Origin: Candidatus Saccharimonadota bacterium | GTDB taxonomy: Bacteria > Patescibacteriota > Saccharimonadia > Saccharimonadales > Saccharimonadaceae | Direction of reading: 5' to 3' | DNA length: 64,000 nt | Assembly (NCBI GenBank): GCA_017515105.1 | Contig: JAFWHO010000002.1 | Coordinates: 55,463-119,462 of the forward strand | In this document: positions 17,116-25,997 of the stretch, piece after piece | Layout: each line of letters begins with the position of its first letter | Numbering within the stretch: position 1 is the stretch's first letter | Notes under the pieces: model-generated | Database searches by the model: none | What the model was told of the DNA's origin: nothing | The model's input: the letters and a program-made list of their open reading frames with translations, nothing else | Made by a program: the position numbers and the translations under genes

Positions 17116-17919
17116 TTATCCCTCATTATTAATGAAAAGCTTCCCCCATTCGCAATACACTTTAAAACCTAGCTTATCGTAAAGCGCAGTAGATGCATCA
17201 GAATAATTTATCAAGAACACCTTCCTTCCTTCTTTGGTTAAATCATGACAAACGGACGTACACAACTTCATGGCGATTCCGCGTTTACGATAATCTGGAT
17301 CAGTAATCGCATAATTCAAAATACCCAATTTATCATCTTCAGCACCAGTCCCAGCATGAGCAATCACTCTGTCGCCGTCTTTCAGAATATAATCTCTTCC
17401 GTACCCATCCTGATATCTCTCAATTATCTGGTTATACATAGAGTCAAACGTATATGAGCCGCCGATGTCGGGATCGCTCAATAGTAGTTCCGTCAGCTGC
17501 CTGAACTCTTCTTCACTAGGCTCTTTGATTATCCCAGACTCATCACCCTGCTCAATACTATCCAAACAACGCACCCAGCCATATTCACTATCGAATATTT
17601 CAAATCCACCAGACCTCTCAAGTTTTTCAATGATACTTCTCTCAGCACAAATTAAGGTTGGCCTCTCTTTTTCAACCAAATCTCGAATATCTTCAATATC
17701 TACTTCACCGTTTGGCGAAAAAACATGCATCCCACTGTAATATTTCAATACAATCGCGTCGATGTCGTTGTTATTATTTTTACTTATCCAAATACTAATA
17801 TTAGGGTTGTCAAAACCATATTTTTTTAAGTCAAGATAAAGGTAAAGGCACTTACCAAATTGATCCCCAATCGTATTGAATACCAATTCTTTTTTGTCCT
17901 CATTGACTCTTTCTATCAT
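17116..17919 (-). CDS. GNAT-family acetyltransferase
   Basis: The protein has 267 residues. A C-terminal GNAT domain (about 130-262) shows AHAGTGAEDDKLGILNYAITDPDYRKRGIAMKLC, including the acetyl-CoA-binding R-x-x-G-I/A region, and a terminal ALYDKLGFKVY. The start at 17919 was chosen because TATAAT ends 7 nt upstream and an earlier TTG start lies before that box. It begins the aminotransferase-cytidylyltransferase operon, so it may acetylate the amino group introduced there. Confidence 0.82.
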   Translation of the reverse strand: MIERVNEDKKELVFNTIGDQFGKCLYLYLDLKKYGFDNPNISIWISKNNNNDIDAIVLKYYSGMHVFSPNGEVDIEDIRDLVEKERPTLICAERSIIEKLERSGGFEIFDSEYGWVRCLDSIEQGDESGIIKEPSEEEFRQLTELLLSDPDIGGSYTFDSMYNQIIERYQDGYGRDYILKDGDRVIAHAGTGAEDDKLGILNYAITDPDYRKRGIAMKLCTSVCHDLTKEGRKVFLINYSDASTALYDKLGFKVYCEWGKLFINNEG

Positions 17920-17925
17920 ATACAC

Positions 17926-17931
17926 ATTATA
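17926..17931 (-). promoter_or_regulatory. -10 box of the GNAT operon
   Basis: TATAAT is separated from the ATG by 6 nt, so transcription should begin at about the start codon. Confidence 0.6.
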
Positions 17932-18011
17932 CAATTTTTTTCGAAAATTGTCCAGTACAATATAGCGGCCTATAGCTTATACAACTAAAACACTAATCTA
18001 ATATAGACCAA

Positions 18012-19511
18012 CTATTTCTTTTTCAAGTATTTTTTCAAAAAACTAAGCTCCGAACGGAAGAACACCAAACTCACACATATTAGCGGAATACTAATTATCA
18101 CAGAATAAGCTAGAGCATGCCAGATCCAACTCATTATGGTATTATCCGGCATCGGTAGTAATAAACAAAGTAGTATTCCAAAGGCAGAAGCGAGTATAAA
18201 TATAATCAACTTGCGATAGTAATACCATTGTTTCCATCCAGGAATAATCTTCGTCGTAAAATACACATGGAAGATTAGCCTATAAAGCATCGCCACGATC
18301 GTTCCAATTGCCACACCAATAATACCAAGAAATGGCACTAGTGCGACGGAAATTATGATATTAAGCCCCGCCTCAACAAATGCTGGGATCGATATTTTCT
18401 TAAACTTATCGGCAGAATATGCAAGATTAAGATGTGGAAATTTCAATAGATAAAGAGCCTCGGCAATTACGATCAGTACTCCAAACAAAGGTTGGAAATA
18501 ATCTGCGTCAGTCAACCCCGCAGTATATATGGACACGAAGGGTGTAATTAACAAACCGGCAACACTAAAGATGAAAAAAACTAGCATAAAAACAATATAC
18601 TCATAAAGGTCTACTTTATGCCTCAACTCAACATAGTCCTCTCTTGCATATGCATGACCCAAAGTCGGATTTAGGCTAGAAACCAGAGACATAATTATAT
18701 TTTTAATCCCATTCGTTACGAGAGCGTATACACTATATACGGACACCGTAGCGAGGTTAGTGAAAATCGTAAGCACTGCAATATCAGTAGAGTTGTGGAT
18801 AAACGCAGCCGTATTAATAGCAAATCCATCCCACCGCCCCTTAACTAACGAATCATCAGCAATGGCACTTTTATCTATTTTATAGTATTTCTTCACAAAT
18901 AGCGTATAAACAATGGGCTGGACAACAAATATGGTACCTGTCAAAAACTTTAAAAAATGAATGTCCGGAAATACTTTAATCGCAAACATGGCAAGTATGA
19001 TCTCGACTAATTTAAGAAGTGCCTGAGTGAACGAAACGATATAGATTTTTTTGTCTGCATTTAGTAATGTTCTATACGTTAAAGAAAGCATATATAGAAT
19101 AATGTAATAAATCGAAAGTATTATTGTAAGAGAAAAGACATAAATAAAACTAAAACCAGTATTAAATATCAACGGATAAGCGATCGAGAGCCCAAGAGTA
19201 TAGAGAATAAATATTAATCCAATTCTTCGATAAAACCTCTGCGCCGAAGCTAAAACCGCACTCAGTTTCTCGTTATCACCCTTTGTAAGAGGCCTGTATA
19301 ATTTAGCCATCATGACACCAGTAATACCACCTTCAACCAGGGCTATATATTGTAAGAATTGATTAAGCGAAGAAACGAGCCCATTCACATCTGAACCGAA
19401 TGCTTCAAGGATTAGTTTCGGAATAATAAAACCATTAAGAATGAGAACTATCTGCAAAAAAAGAGTTGATAAAGTATTTAGAAGTGTTTTTTTATTTTTT
19501 AAACCATTCAT
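18012..19511 (-). CDS. Polysaccharide repeat-unit flippase (Wzx type)
   Basis: The protein has 499 residues and about 12-14 membrane helices, with the MATE-like fold of Wzx/RfbX exporters: the N-terminal segment NTLSTLFLQIVLILNGFIIPK and the EGGITGVMMAKLYRPL loop. It moves lipid-linked repeat units across the membrane. The start at 19511 follows GGAGGAGAG; an ATG at 19538 would use that site as coding sequence. It is the last gene of the operon that begins at 24935. Confidence 0.88.
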   Translation of the reverse strand: MNGLKNKKTLLNTLSTLFLQIVLILNGFIIPKLILEAFGSDVNGLVSSLNQFLQYIALVEGGITGVMMAKLYRPLTKGDNEKLSAVLASAQRFYRRIGLIFILYTLGLSIAYPLIFNTGFSFIYVFSLTIILSIYYIILYMLSLTYRTLLNADKKIYIVSFTQALLKLVEIILAMFAIKVFPDIHFLKFLTGTIFVVQPIVYTLFVKKYYKIDKSAIADDSLVKGRWDGFAINTAAFIHNSTDIAVLTIFTNLATVSVYSVYALVTNGIKNIIMSLVSSLNPTLGHAYAREDYVELRHKVDLYEYIVFMLVFFIFSVAGLLITPFVSIYTAGLTDADYFQPLFGVLIVIAEALYLLKFPHLNLAYSADKFKKISIPAFVEAGLNIIISVALVPFLGIIGVAIGTIVAMLYRLIFHVYFTTKIIPGWKQWYYYRKLIIFILASAFGILLCLLLPMPDNTIMSWIWHALAYSVIISIPLICVSLVFFRSELSFLKKYLKKK

Positions 19512-19518
19512 CGTAGAA

Positions 19519-20712
19519 CTATCTCTCCTCCAAATCATTCAAGATAAACTTAGCAATCCCATCCGCGCACGGTTTTCTAGATAAAAAACCTAATCTACTA
19601 TAAAAACGAGCCACTCTTTCCATATATGCACCTTGGTTAAACTTCTCTATGCTTGCATATAAACCATCTGCTGTAGTCGATACATCCCAAGGCAATTCTT
19701 CTTTCTTAAAGTATAGACCACGCTCGTCATTAGCATAATGATCGTAATCCGGGAAATATGAAAAAGCGGGTTTATCCGTCATACTAAAATCATAGATACA
19801 CGAACTTATGTCTGTAATCAAAGCGTCGCAGCAAACCAAATAATCCACAATATCATCACTCTTGTTACCGTTTATCACTCTACCGTTATATTTTTTTTCA
19901 ATCTTTCCCCAATCAATAGCCCTCTCCACATGATAATGAAAACGAGCTACAAAAACCCAATCACCGCCGAATCGCACCGAGAACGTACGCAAAAGCTTAT
20001 CTATATCCAATTCATTCATTTGTTTAATACCGCTATCCTCAATGTTTTTCGTTTCATCATCATTGGATCTGAACGTAGGCGCATATATAACCGCCTTTTT
20101 TTCTAAAGGTATTCTCAAAGCCTTCTTTAAAGCGGTTTTGTTATGGTTTTTCGTGAATAAAACATCATTCCTTGGTTCACCCATTAGCTTGATGTTAATT
20201 GCGCCCTTAGTAATTCTTTTCATCACGCTCATAGTAAACTCATTATCTAAAAACATAACGGTATTCGAACAGCTAAAATTAAAACTATTATTTCTATTTG
20301 AATCAGAACCAATCTTCTTAATCAAGGAACCGTGCCAAGTAGAATAATACTTTTGTCTTCTCTTATGTTTAAGAAAAACACCGATCCAATACTTGAGCTG
20401 AGAAGTTATACTTTTACCTTGGGTATAATATTCGTGCCCACAATAAACATTATCTATTATCGCCGCCGCTCTTCCATAATAACGATCGGCTTCATTGCTG
20501 CCATATTTGATCCTTTTTACATAATCAGGAATACTCTTGTTGTCAACATCATTAACCAACCAAACTAGTCTTTTGTTTGGGGCGAGACGATGAATGGCTT
20601 CAGATAACACTTTTGGGCTATCAGCATATTTACCATTAAAGCTAGTGAATAGTATCAAGTCATTGTTTAATCTCTGGAACTTCTTTCTAAAAGCGGAAGC
20701 GATCAAACTCAT
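19519..20712 (-). CDS. CDP-glycerol glycerophosphotransferase-like (TagB/TagF)
   Basis: The protein has 397 residues. It has the TagB/TagF GT-B pattern: YYGRAAAIIDN, STWHGSLIKKIG, GEPRNDVLF, VIYAPTFRSND, ARFHYHV and a C-terminal LVCCDALITDISSCIYDF. These enzymes transfer polyol-phosphate from a CDP carrier to a growing chain. Together with the nearby cytidylyltransferase it implies a phosphopolyol or amino-alcohol phosphate in the surface polymer. It overlaps the GT32 gene by 4 bases. Confidence 0.88.
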   Translation of the reverse strand: MSLIASAFRKKFQRLNNDLILFTSFNGKYADSPKVLSEAIHRLAPNKRLVWLVNDVDNKSIPDYVKRIKYGSNEADRYYGRAAAIIDNVYCGHEYYTQGKSITSQLKYWIGVFLKHKRRQKYYSTWHGSLIKKIGSDSNRNNSFNFSCSNTVMFLDNEFTMSVMKRITKGAINIKLMGEPRNDVLFTKNHNKTALKKALRIPLEKKAVIYAPTFRSNDDETKNIEDSGIKQMNELDIDKLLRTFSVRFGGDWVFVARFHYHVERAIDWGKIEKKYNGRVINGNKSDDIVDYLVCCDALITDISSCIYDFSMTDKPAFSYFPDYDHYANDERGLYFKKEELPWDVSTTADGLYASIEKFNQGAYMERVARFYSRLGFLSRKPCADGIAKFILNDLEER

Positions 20713-21470
20713 TTTTCTCTCCTTTCCATGATTTTAGATACAATTATGTATGGAGCAAAAAATACTTTATATATAGCCAATCCGAGCCTATCGCCGAATA
20801 CTTTCTGTATCCAGTTTAATAGTATAGCTCTTTTAATCTGTTGTGGATTAAGCCATGACCCCGCATAATGATGTATAGAATATGTATTCTCCGTAATATC
20901 AATGCTGTGCCCATAGGCAATTTTTGGATTGAAATAATCCGACGGAAAAACAACTACGTTCCCGTGCTTCTCCAAATCATTCTTGAGCCTAAACCCCTCA
21001 TTCGTCATTATTTCACTATTTCGTATGGGACACGGGGTTAAATCGCACTTTCCGTCTACAACAAATTCGATATTAGTATATGAATCTAGCATCTTTTTGA
21101 CAACTTTGCATTTCTTTTTGGCGCCAAAGCCAATACCAGTATTAATTAGTCCGTCCGACTCCATACCAAAGAAGGCCTCATAGCCCAAAAAACTATCATA
21201 TCTTTTTATTGTTTCAACATCGGTATCCAAATATATGCCACCGTAATTATAGATAATAAATAGCCTAGCTACGTCCGAAACGAAAGAATACTGCTTTTTA
21301 GAATAGGCTTGTCTAGTATACTCAAACATATCTTTATCGAAGTTAGACTCATTCCACTCCACTATTTCATAATCAGGCATAGTCCGTCCCCAGCTTTCTA
21401 TACATTTCTGAACAAGTTCCGGCTTTTCTTTTTCGCCAAACCAACAATAATGAATTCTTTTAGGTATCAT
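20709..21470 (-). CDS. GT32-type glycosyltransferase with DXD motif
   Basis: The protein has 253 residues. It starts MIPKRIHYCWFGEKEKP, has VSDVARLFIIYNYGGIYLDTDVE (DXD metal site about residue 96) and a C-terminal HHYAGSW, all typical of the Gly_transf_sug/OCH1-like family found in capsule loci. It adds one sugar to the repeat unit in the cytoplasm. It overlaps the polymerase gene upstream by 11 bases. Confidence 0.9.
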   Translation of the reverse strand: MIPKRIHYCWFGEKEKPELVQKCIESWGRTMPDYEIVEWNESNFDKDMFEYTRQAYSKKQYSFVSDVARLFIIYNYGGIYLDTDVETIKRYDSFLGYEAFFGMESDGLINTGIGFGAKKKCKVVKKMLDSYTNIEFVVDGKCDLTPCPIRNSEIMTNEGFRLKNDLEKHGNVVVFPSDYFNPKIAYGHSIDITENTYSIHHYAGSWLNPQQIKRAILLNWIQKVFGDRLGLAIYKVFFAPYIIVSKIMERREK

Positions 21471-22797
21471 TTCCTACTCCTTTTTTATAAAAAATACCCA
21501 AAAAGGCATATAATACTGCAAATGCCATTAATGGCAAGTTTCTCTGTATTATCAAATATGGATCACAATAGAAAACAGAATAAACACCAACATTTATAAA
21601 AAGAAACAAATAAATAAACATCCTCAGTGCATCATCTCTTATTTTCCCAGCGAGCAAGAAACACTTATGATAGATAAAGGCTAAAATTATTGGCACTATT
21701 ATCGCACCAACCACGCCGAGCTGAAGATATGACAACGTAACGAAATCAACAGGCATTTCCCCATAAACACCATTGCTGCCCTTTTCAGCTCCCCACCAAG
21801 CAGCAGTAACTATGCTACTACACGTTTTTATCCCCATTTTTACAGACCATATACTCGAAGGGAGTAAATATACGGGGAAAAAAGCTATATCCGAAAAATA
21901 TCTATAATCAAAGGTACTTAACTTATTTCTTATAACGAATAAATTCTGGAATGGAAATGTTATTTCACTATTAAACTCAGCCAATAAGGAACCCTCGTCA
22001 TTTCTATTGAGTATCCCGCCAATAAAGAATAACGCTATGACCAACAAAAAAGAACAAACTGCTATTCTAATAAAACTCCTATAGGTAACGTACTTCGTCT
22101 TCCCCTTATAAAACAAAGCCAAAAGAAGGAGTAATACATATAAAAGAATCGACAACCTACCCAAATTAGAGTACAAAACCATAATGGAAAAAATCAAGGA
22201 CACCACAAACAGACTCGCAGCTATTATTTTCTTTTTCCTCTTTTTTAGCAATAAAGCAAATAGGAATGATGAAAAAACAACACAACTTCTTAATGGCATT
22301 AGAAAACTGAAATTATTATCAACCACATTAATGCCAGATCTCAATAAACGATTAAAGTTTAAATAATTAGAAAAACCGCCATAAGCACTTAAATAAAGCT
22401 GGTTCGATACTAAACCAATAATTAATAAGGCTATCGCGGTTAATAATAATCTACTCGAATCACGATTATTACCATTATCAAACCTAGAAAACATCTTTAT
22501 GCTTCTACTATGTTTTAATACCAAAATAAAGAACAGCGAGGCCAATGTCGCAAAGATATAAAGTATGGCTATATCGCTAGCCTCCATTAATTCGTAGTTT
22601 TGAATATATATATCTGCACTTAAACCAGCTAGACTTAATAAATAATTCGCTGGGAAAACCAGCCCAAATATGATCATATTCACAATCACGGTTGCATTTG
22701 AAAGAGTTAGCTCTATTTTTTTGTCTTTTTTACTCAACAAAAAAATCATTATAATGATATAAGTTATAGCCAATGTTAAAGTAAGTAATATTTTCAT
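21460..22797 (-). CDS. Oligosaccharide repeat-unit polymerase (Wzy type)
   Basis: The protein has 445 residues and about ten or more membrane helices, with a larger outside loop at about 265-330. There is no strong sequence signature, as usual for Wzy, but the gene sits between glycosyltransferases and ahead of a flippase, and the topology fits. It overlaps the upstream GT4 gene by 4 bases. Confidence 0.8.
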   Translation of the reverse strand: MKILLTLTLAITYIIIMIFLLSKKDKKIELTLSNATVIVNMIIFGLVFPANYLLSLAGLSADIYIQNYELMEASDIAILYIFATLASLFFILVLKHSRSIKMFSRFDNGNNRDSSRLLLTAIALLIIGLVSNQLYLSAYGGFSNYLNFNRLLRSGINVVDNNFSFLMPLRSCVVFSSFLFALLLKKRKKKIIAASLFVVSLIFSIMVLYSNLGRLSILLYVLLLLLALFYKGKTKYVTYRSFIRIAVCSFLLVIALFFIGGILNRNDEGSLLAEFNSEITFPFQNLFVIRNKLSTFDYRYFSDIAFFPVYLLPSSIWSVKMGIKTCSSIVTAAWWGAEKGSNGVYGEMPVDFVTLSYLQLGVVGAIIVPIILAFIYHKCFLLAGKIRDDALRMFIYLFLFINVGVYSVFYCDPYLIIQRNLPLMAFAVLYAFLGIFYKKGVGNDT

Positions 22798-24935
22798 CCT
22801 CGCCCCCTATTATATAGTTCAATTATCCTACAATAAAACTTGTTTTCATTATTCAGTCTTATGAAAGAGCTTTGCAAACTGTCCAAAAGCACACCATAAT
22901 TATCATTGTCTAAGAGTTGAAGAATTCTATTTGATAACTCGCGATCGTTATTGCTTAGATATCCATTCTCATTATCTTTAATAATTTTGTTTAACCCATC
23001 GATCTTCACCCCAATCACCGGCTTTCCTAGCGCCTGTGCCTCAAAGACCGCCATTGGGACTCCTTCGCGTTCAGAAGTGATTATTAATAATTTAGAATTA
23101 TTTAACACCGGATATGGATTCTCTTGAAAACCTAACATCTTAACGTTTTTTTCTAATCCATTCTTTAATACGTATTCTCTTAGCCTCGTAGATTCCTCAC
23201 CTTCGCCAACAATCGCCATCCTTACGTCATCTTTCCTTTCTTTCACTAAACTTATAATATGTAAAGCTCTTTTTGGGTTCTTTAAAGCAACTAGCCTTCC
23301 TAAGAATAAAACGTCGTATTCCTCACCAATATTATATTCCGTGGCTTTAGTTTTAATATAATTAACATCGACTACATTTTGTAGTACAATACTTTTTTGC
23401 TCAACGAAATGACTAAAATAATAATTCTTCAAGGCATCCTCCGATACCCAAATGATTTTACATATTTTTAGAGATATATATTTATAAAGAATAGCCCAAA
23501 CAGAAAACGACTTAATTTTAGGGTTATCCTGGTGAATATGCGAAATAATCATGCCTTGATTCTGGAACCAACTTGCAACAATAACACTAGCCCTAAAGTC
23601 ATGCGCATGAATAATATCTGGGTTAAACGCTTCAATCACCCTCTTTAAATTTCTGCGGCTCAATTTTTCAAGACCAAAATACTTGATACCCATCTCTTTC
23701 AGTTTCCCCTCAATAGGGCCCCGAGGAGAGCAATAGGCCATATCGAATTCGTCAGACAAGTTCCTAATTATCATGCATGCAACGTTCTCTGCACCAGAAA
23801 ATCTATCACTAGCAAGAACGTGCAAAACTCTTCTTTTTCTACCATAAATCTTATCCATTGCGTCACCAACCACATTATTCCTATAGCAAGACATATCAAT
23901 TCTATTATCGCCTTTCTGGATGTGCTCCAGGACATTCGTAAAACCAATACCGTCATTTAGTCTCAAAACGCTAGCATTTCTCCCACCAACCATCTCGCAC
24001 ACATCCCTCACCCCCCTACAATCCAGCGCCACAATCGGGAGACCCGCCATTCCGGCTTCGATCAAATTCACCGGCAACCCCTCCCTTTTGCTCGCTGACA
24101 CGGCCACGTCAGATATTTGCATTAGTTCCGGGATATCCTTACGGAACCCTAAGAACAACACTTCCTTCGAGACCCCCAGATCCTTCGCCAGTTTTTGGTA
24201 CTTCCCATCAAGTTCATCCGGCCCAACCAAAAGCAAACGATACTTATCGTCTTTCTCTAGCAACTCGCGCATAGCCTTAATCAGAAACCCCTGGTTTTTG
24301 TTTTTATCCAATCTCCCCACGCAAATCAGCACTTTATCATCATCAGAAAGCCCCAACTCAGCGCGTAATTTCGACTTCGCCTTTGCGCTCATCTTCTTCT
24401 CGAATTTCTTCGGGTCCACCCCCACGCCCGGTACATACTGAATATCAGCACAGCGCTTTCCAAATTTCCGCTTTGCTCGCTCAAAATCCTCATTATTTAT
24501 CGTAATCAAAGTATCCGTATATTTTGCCAAATACTTCTCCACCGGATAAAACATCAACCAATAATGCGCCGGTGCTCCCTTATAAAAATGAAATCCATGC
24601 GCCGTATAAATCATCCGCGTGCCGTTTTTTCTAGCCTTCTTGCCGGCCATCCTCGCAACGACACCACCCATTGGCGTATGGCAATGCACAATTTCGTAGC
24701 CCTCATCGAACATTACTTTTCTAAGTTGACGAATTGCCTTAAAATTTGACAGCCGAAACGGACTCCGCCTTATCGGCAAGCAAATCTTCTTGTCACAGTA
24801 TTTAATCGGCTTGTCCGTATCCGTCGCCACATGAACTTCATATCCGTGCTCCTTAAACATTTTAAGAAACGGCAAATGAAAAAGCTCGATATGCGAGTCC
24901 ACCGTAGCCACAAATAAAACTTTTTTCTTCGTCAT
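22794..24935 (-). CDS. Double GT4 glycosyltransferase fusion
   Basis: The protein has 713 residues and two complete GT-B units. The first (about 1-365) shows HCHTPMGGVVARMAG, YTAHGFHFYKG, VGRLDKNKNQG and SASKREGLPVNLIEA. The second starts with RRVLHVLASDRFSGAEN (about 372) and has IIHAHDFRAS, LFLGRLVALKNP and ITSEREGVPMAVFEAQALG. Both keep the EGxP(x)xxxEA donor-site motif, so both may be active, and the protein could add two sugars in turn. The start was placed at MTKKKV; an ATG six codons earlier is also possible. Confidence 0.88.
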   Translation of the reverse strand: MTKKKVLFVATVDSHIELFHLPFLKMFKEHGYEVHVATDTDKPIKYCDKKICLPIRRSPFRLSNFKAIRQLRKVMFDEGYEIVHCHTPMGGVVARMAGKKARKNGTRMIYTAHGFHFYKGAPAHYWLMFYPVEKYLAKYTDTLITINNEDFERAKRKFGKRCADIQYVPGVGVDPKKFEKKMSAKAKSKLRAELGLSDDDKVLICVGRLDKNKNQGFLIKAMRELLEKDDKYRLLLVGPDELDGKYQKLAKDLGVSKEVLFLGFRKDIPELMQISDVAVSASKREGLPVNLIEAGMAGLPIVALDCRGVRDVCEMVGGRNASVLRLNDGIGFTNVLEHIQKGDNRIDMSCYRNNVVGDAMDKIYGRKRRVLHVLASDRFSGAENVACMIIRNLSDEFDMAYCSPRGPIEGKLKEMGIKYFGLEKLSRRNLKRVIEAFNPDIIHAHDFRASVIVASWFQNQGMIISHIHQDNPKIKSFSVWAILYKYISLKICKIIWVSEDALKNYYFSHFVEQKSIVLQNVVDVNYIKTKATEYNIGEEYDVLFLGRLVALKNPKRALHIISLVKERKDDVRMAIVGEGEESTRLREYVLKNGLEKNVKMLGFQENPYPVLNNSKLLIITSEREGVPMAVFEAQALGKPVIGVKIDGLNKIIKDNENGYLSNNDRELSNRILQLLDNDNYGVLLDSLQSSFIRLNNENKFYCRIIELYNRGRG

Positions 24936-24981
24936 TTTGATTATTCCACACATGGGGCAAAAACACGCCCATACACCTATA

Positions 24982-25011
24982 GTAATACCACACTTTCCCT
25001 CATTTCGTCAA
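24982..25011 (-). promoter_or_regulatory. Promoter of the GT4-wzy-GT32-tagB/F-wzx operon
   Basis: TTGACG and TATTAC are separated by 18 bp, with a TGG extension before the -10. It lies about 45 nt before the ATG at 24935. Confidence 0.55.
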
Positions 25012-25035
25012 TTGCTTATGCTTAAAATAACAGAG

Positions 25036-25074
25036 GCAAATGAGTTGATGCACAGTCGCATCATTGCCATTTGC
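25036..25074. repeat. Nested inverted repeat in an intergenic gap
   Basis: GCAAATG pairs with CATTTGC, and GATGC pairs with GCATC inside it. No T-run follows. The rest of 24954-25220 shows nothing else that I can name beyond the promoter above. Confidence 0.5.
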
Positions 25075-25220
25075 ACCTACATCATTTCGGCGACAAATAT
25101 TTTGGACAATCAAAGCTTAAAGGGGCTATGTCGAAAATATATATAAACAATTCCCCGGCAAAGACTCTAATACCGCAAATCGCTATAATAATACTAAAAT
25201 CAAAAGGGCAGAAATATTCA

Positions 25221-25766
25221 TTACTTAATCCTGGGCAAACCAATATATTCGCTGACTAAATCCAGTATATAATTAGCATCTTCATCATTTTTGTAAAATT
25301 TTTCAGACAGTTCTTCCATATCCTCAAACTTCTTTTTCTTTCCCATGAGTGTAATTCTTAACGGAGAAGAATGGTCTTCATTAAGCAGGTATTGGCTATG
25401 TGCAAAAATATTCCTAATCCTACTGCAGCACTGAAAGCACCCCCACGATAGAATCTCATCATTCAAACCAGAAGCCTTACAAATGTATTTGATAGCATCC
25501 ACCTTTTCACTAAACATTGACCTTTGGCTCCAGAAAAACTCATCGATATTTCGTGAATGTTCCGGCTTAACATAATAATGATTAAGGATGGTATTCATTC
25601 TGAGCTCCAGGGCATTGTATGCCGACAACACACGCATTAACCTGATAGAAGTTACAATCGTATCGGGACCCAACACTCCGCGATCCTCCTGAGTCCTTTT
25701 ATTGAGTTCGCCGATATACTCCCTCAGATAGCGCTCGACATCATCCTTTTCAGATAGTTTAACCAT
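25221..25766 (-). CDS. HEPN-like protein with RxxxxH motif
   Basis: This 181-residue, mostly helical protein carries CSRIRNIFAHSQYL (about residues 112-125), which matches the HEPN ribonuclease motif R-N-x3-H. An N-terminal helix with charged residues precedes it. HEPN proteins are often toxins or RNA-cleaving defence factors. No adjacent MNT-type nucleotidyltransferase is seen. TATAAT lies 6 nt before the ATG, predicting a leaderless mRNA. The fold assignment is from the motif and helix content only. Confidence 0.55.
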   Translation of the reverse strand: MVKLSEKDDVERYLREYIGELNKRTQEDRGVLGPDTIVTSIRLMRVLSAYNALELRMNTILNHYYVKPEHSRNIDEFFWSQRSMFSEKVDAIKYICKASGLNDEILSWGCFQCCSRIRNIFAHSQYLLNEDHSSPLRITLMGKKKKFEDMEELSEKFYKNDEDANYILDLVSEYIGLPRIK

Positions 25767-25772
25767 ACAATT

Positions 25773-25778
25773 ATTATA
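25773..25778 (-). promoter_or_regulatory. -10 box of the HEPN-like gene
   Basis: TATAAT lies 6 nt before the start codon. Confidence 0.55.
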
Positions 25779-25927
25779 ATACCTAACTATGTGTTAATTA
25801 AAAAATCGTTCCGGCTTAACACGGCTACCCAATTCATGCGTACAGACTAAACGCAAAAAACATCGAAAAAAAGGCAAAGTATTCTTAGGATACTTCATAT
25901 ATTCTAATAAACCACGCTCCCACAAAA

Positions 25928-25959
25928 AAATTAACCCGGCCACCAGGCCGGGTTAATTT
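25928..25959. terminator. Terminator after the 25998 gene
   Basis: A 13-bp stem (AAATTAACCCGGC and its complement) has a 6-nt loop, with A/T runs on both sides. Confidence 0.85.
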
Positions 25960-25997
25960 AATTTGCGTTCGTGTTGTTTTAGCTAGTCACCCCACCT

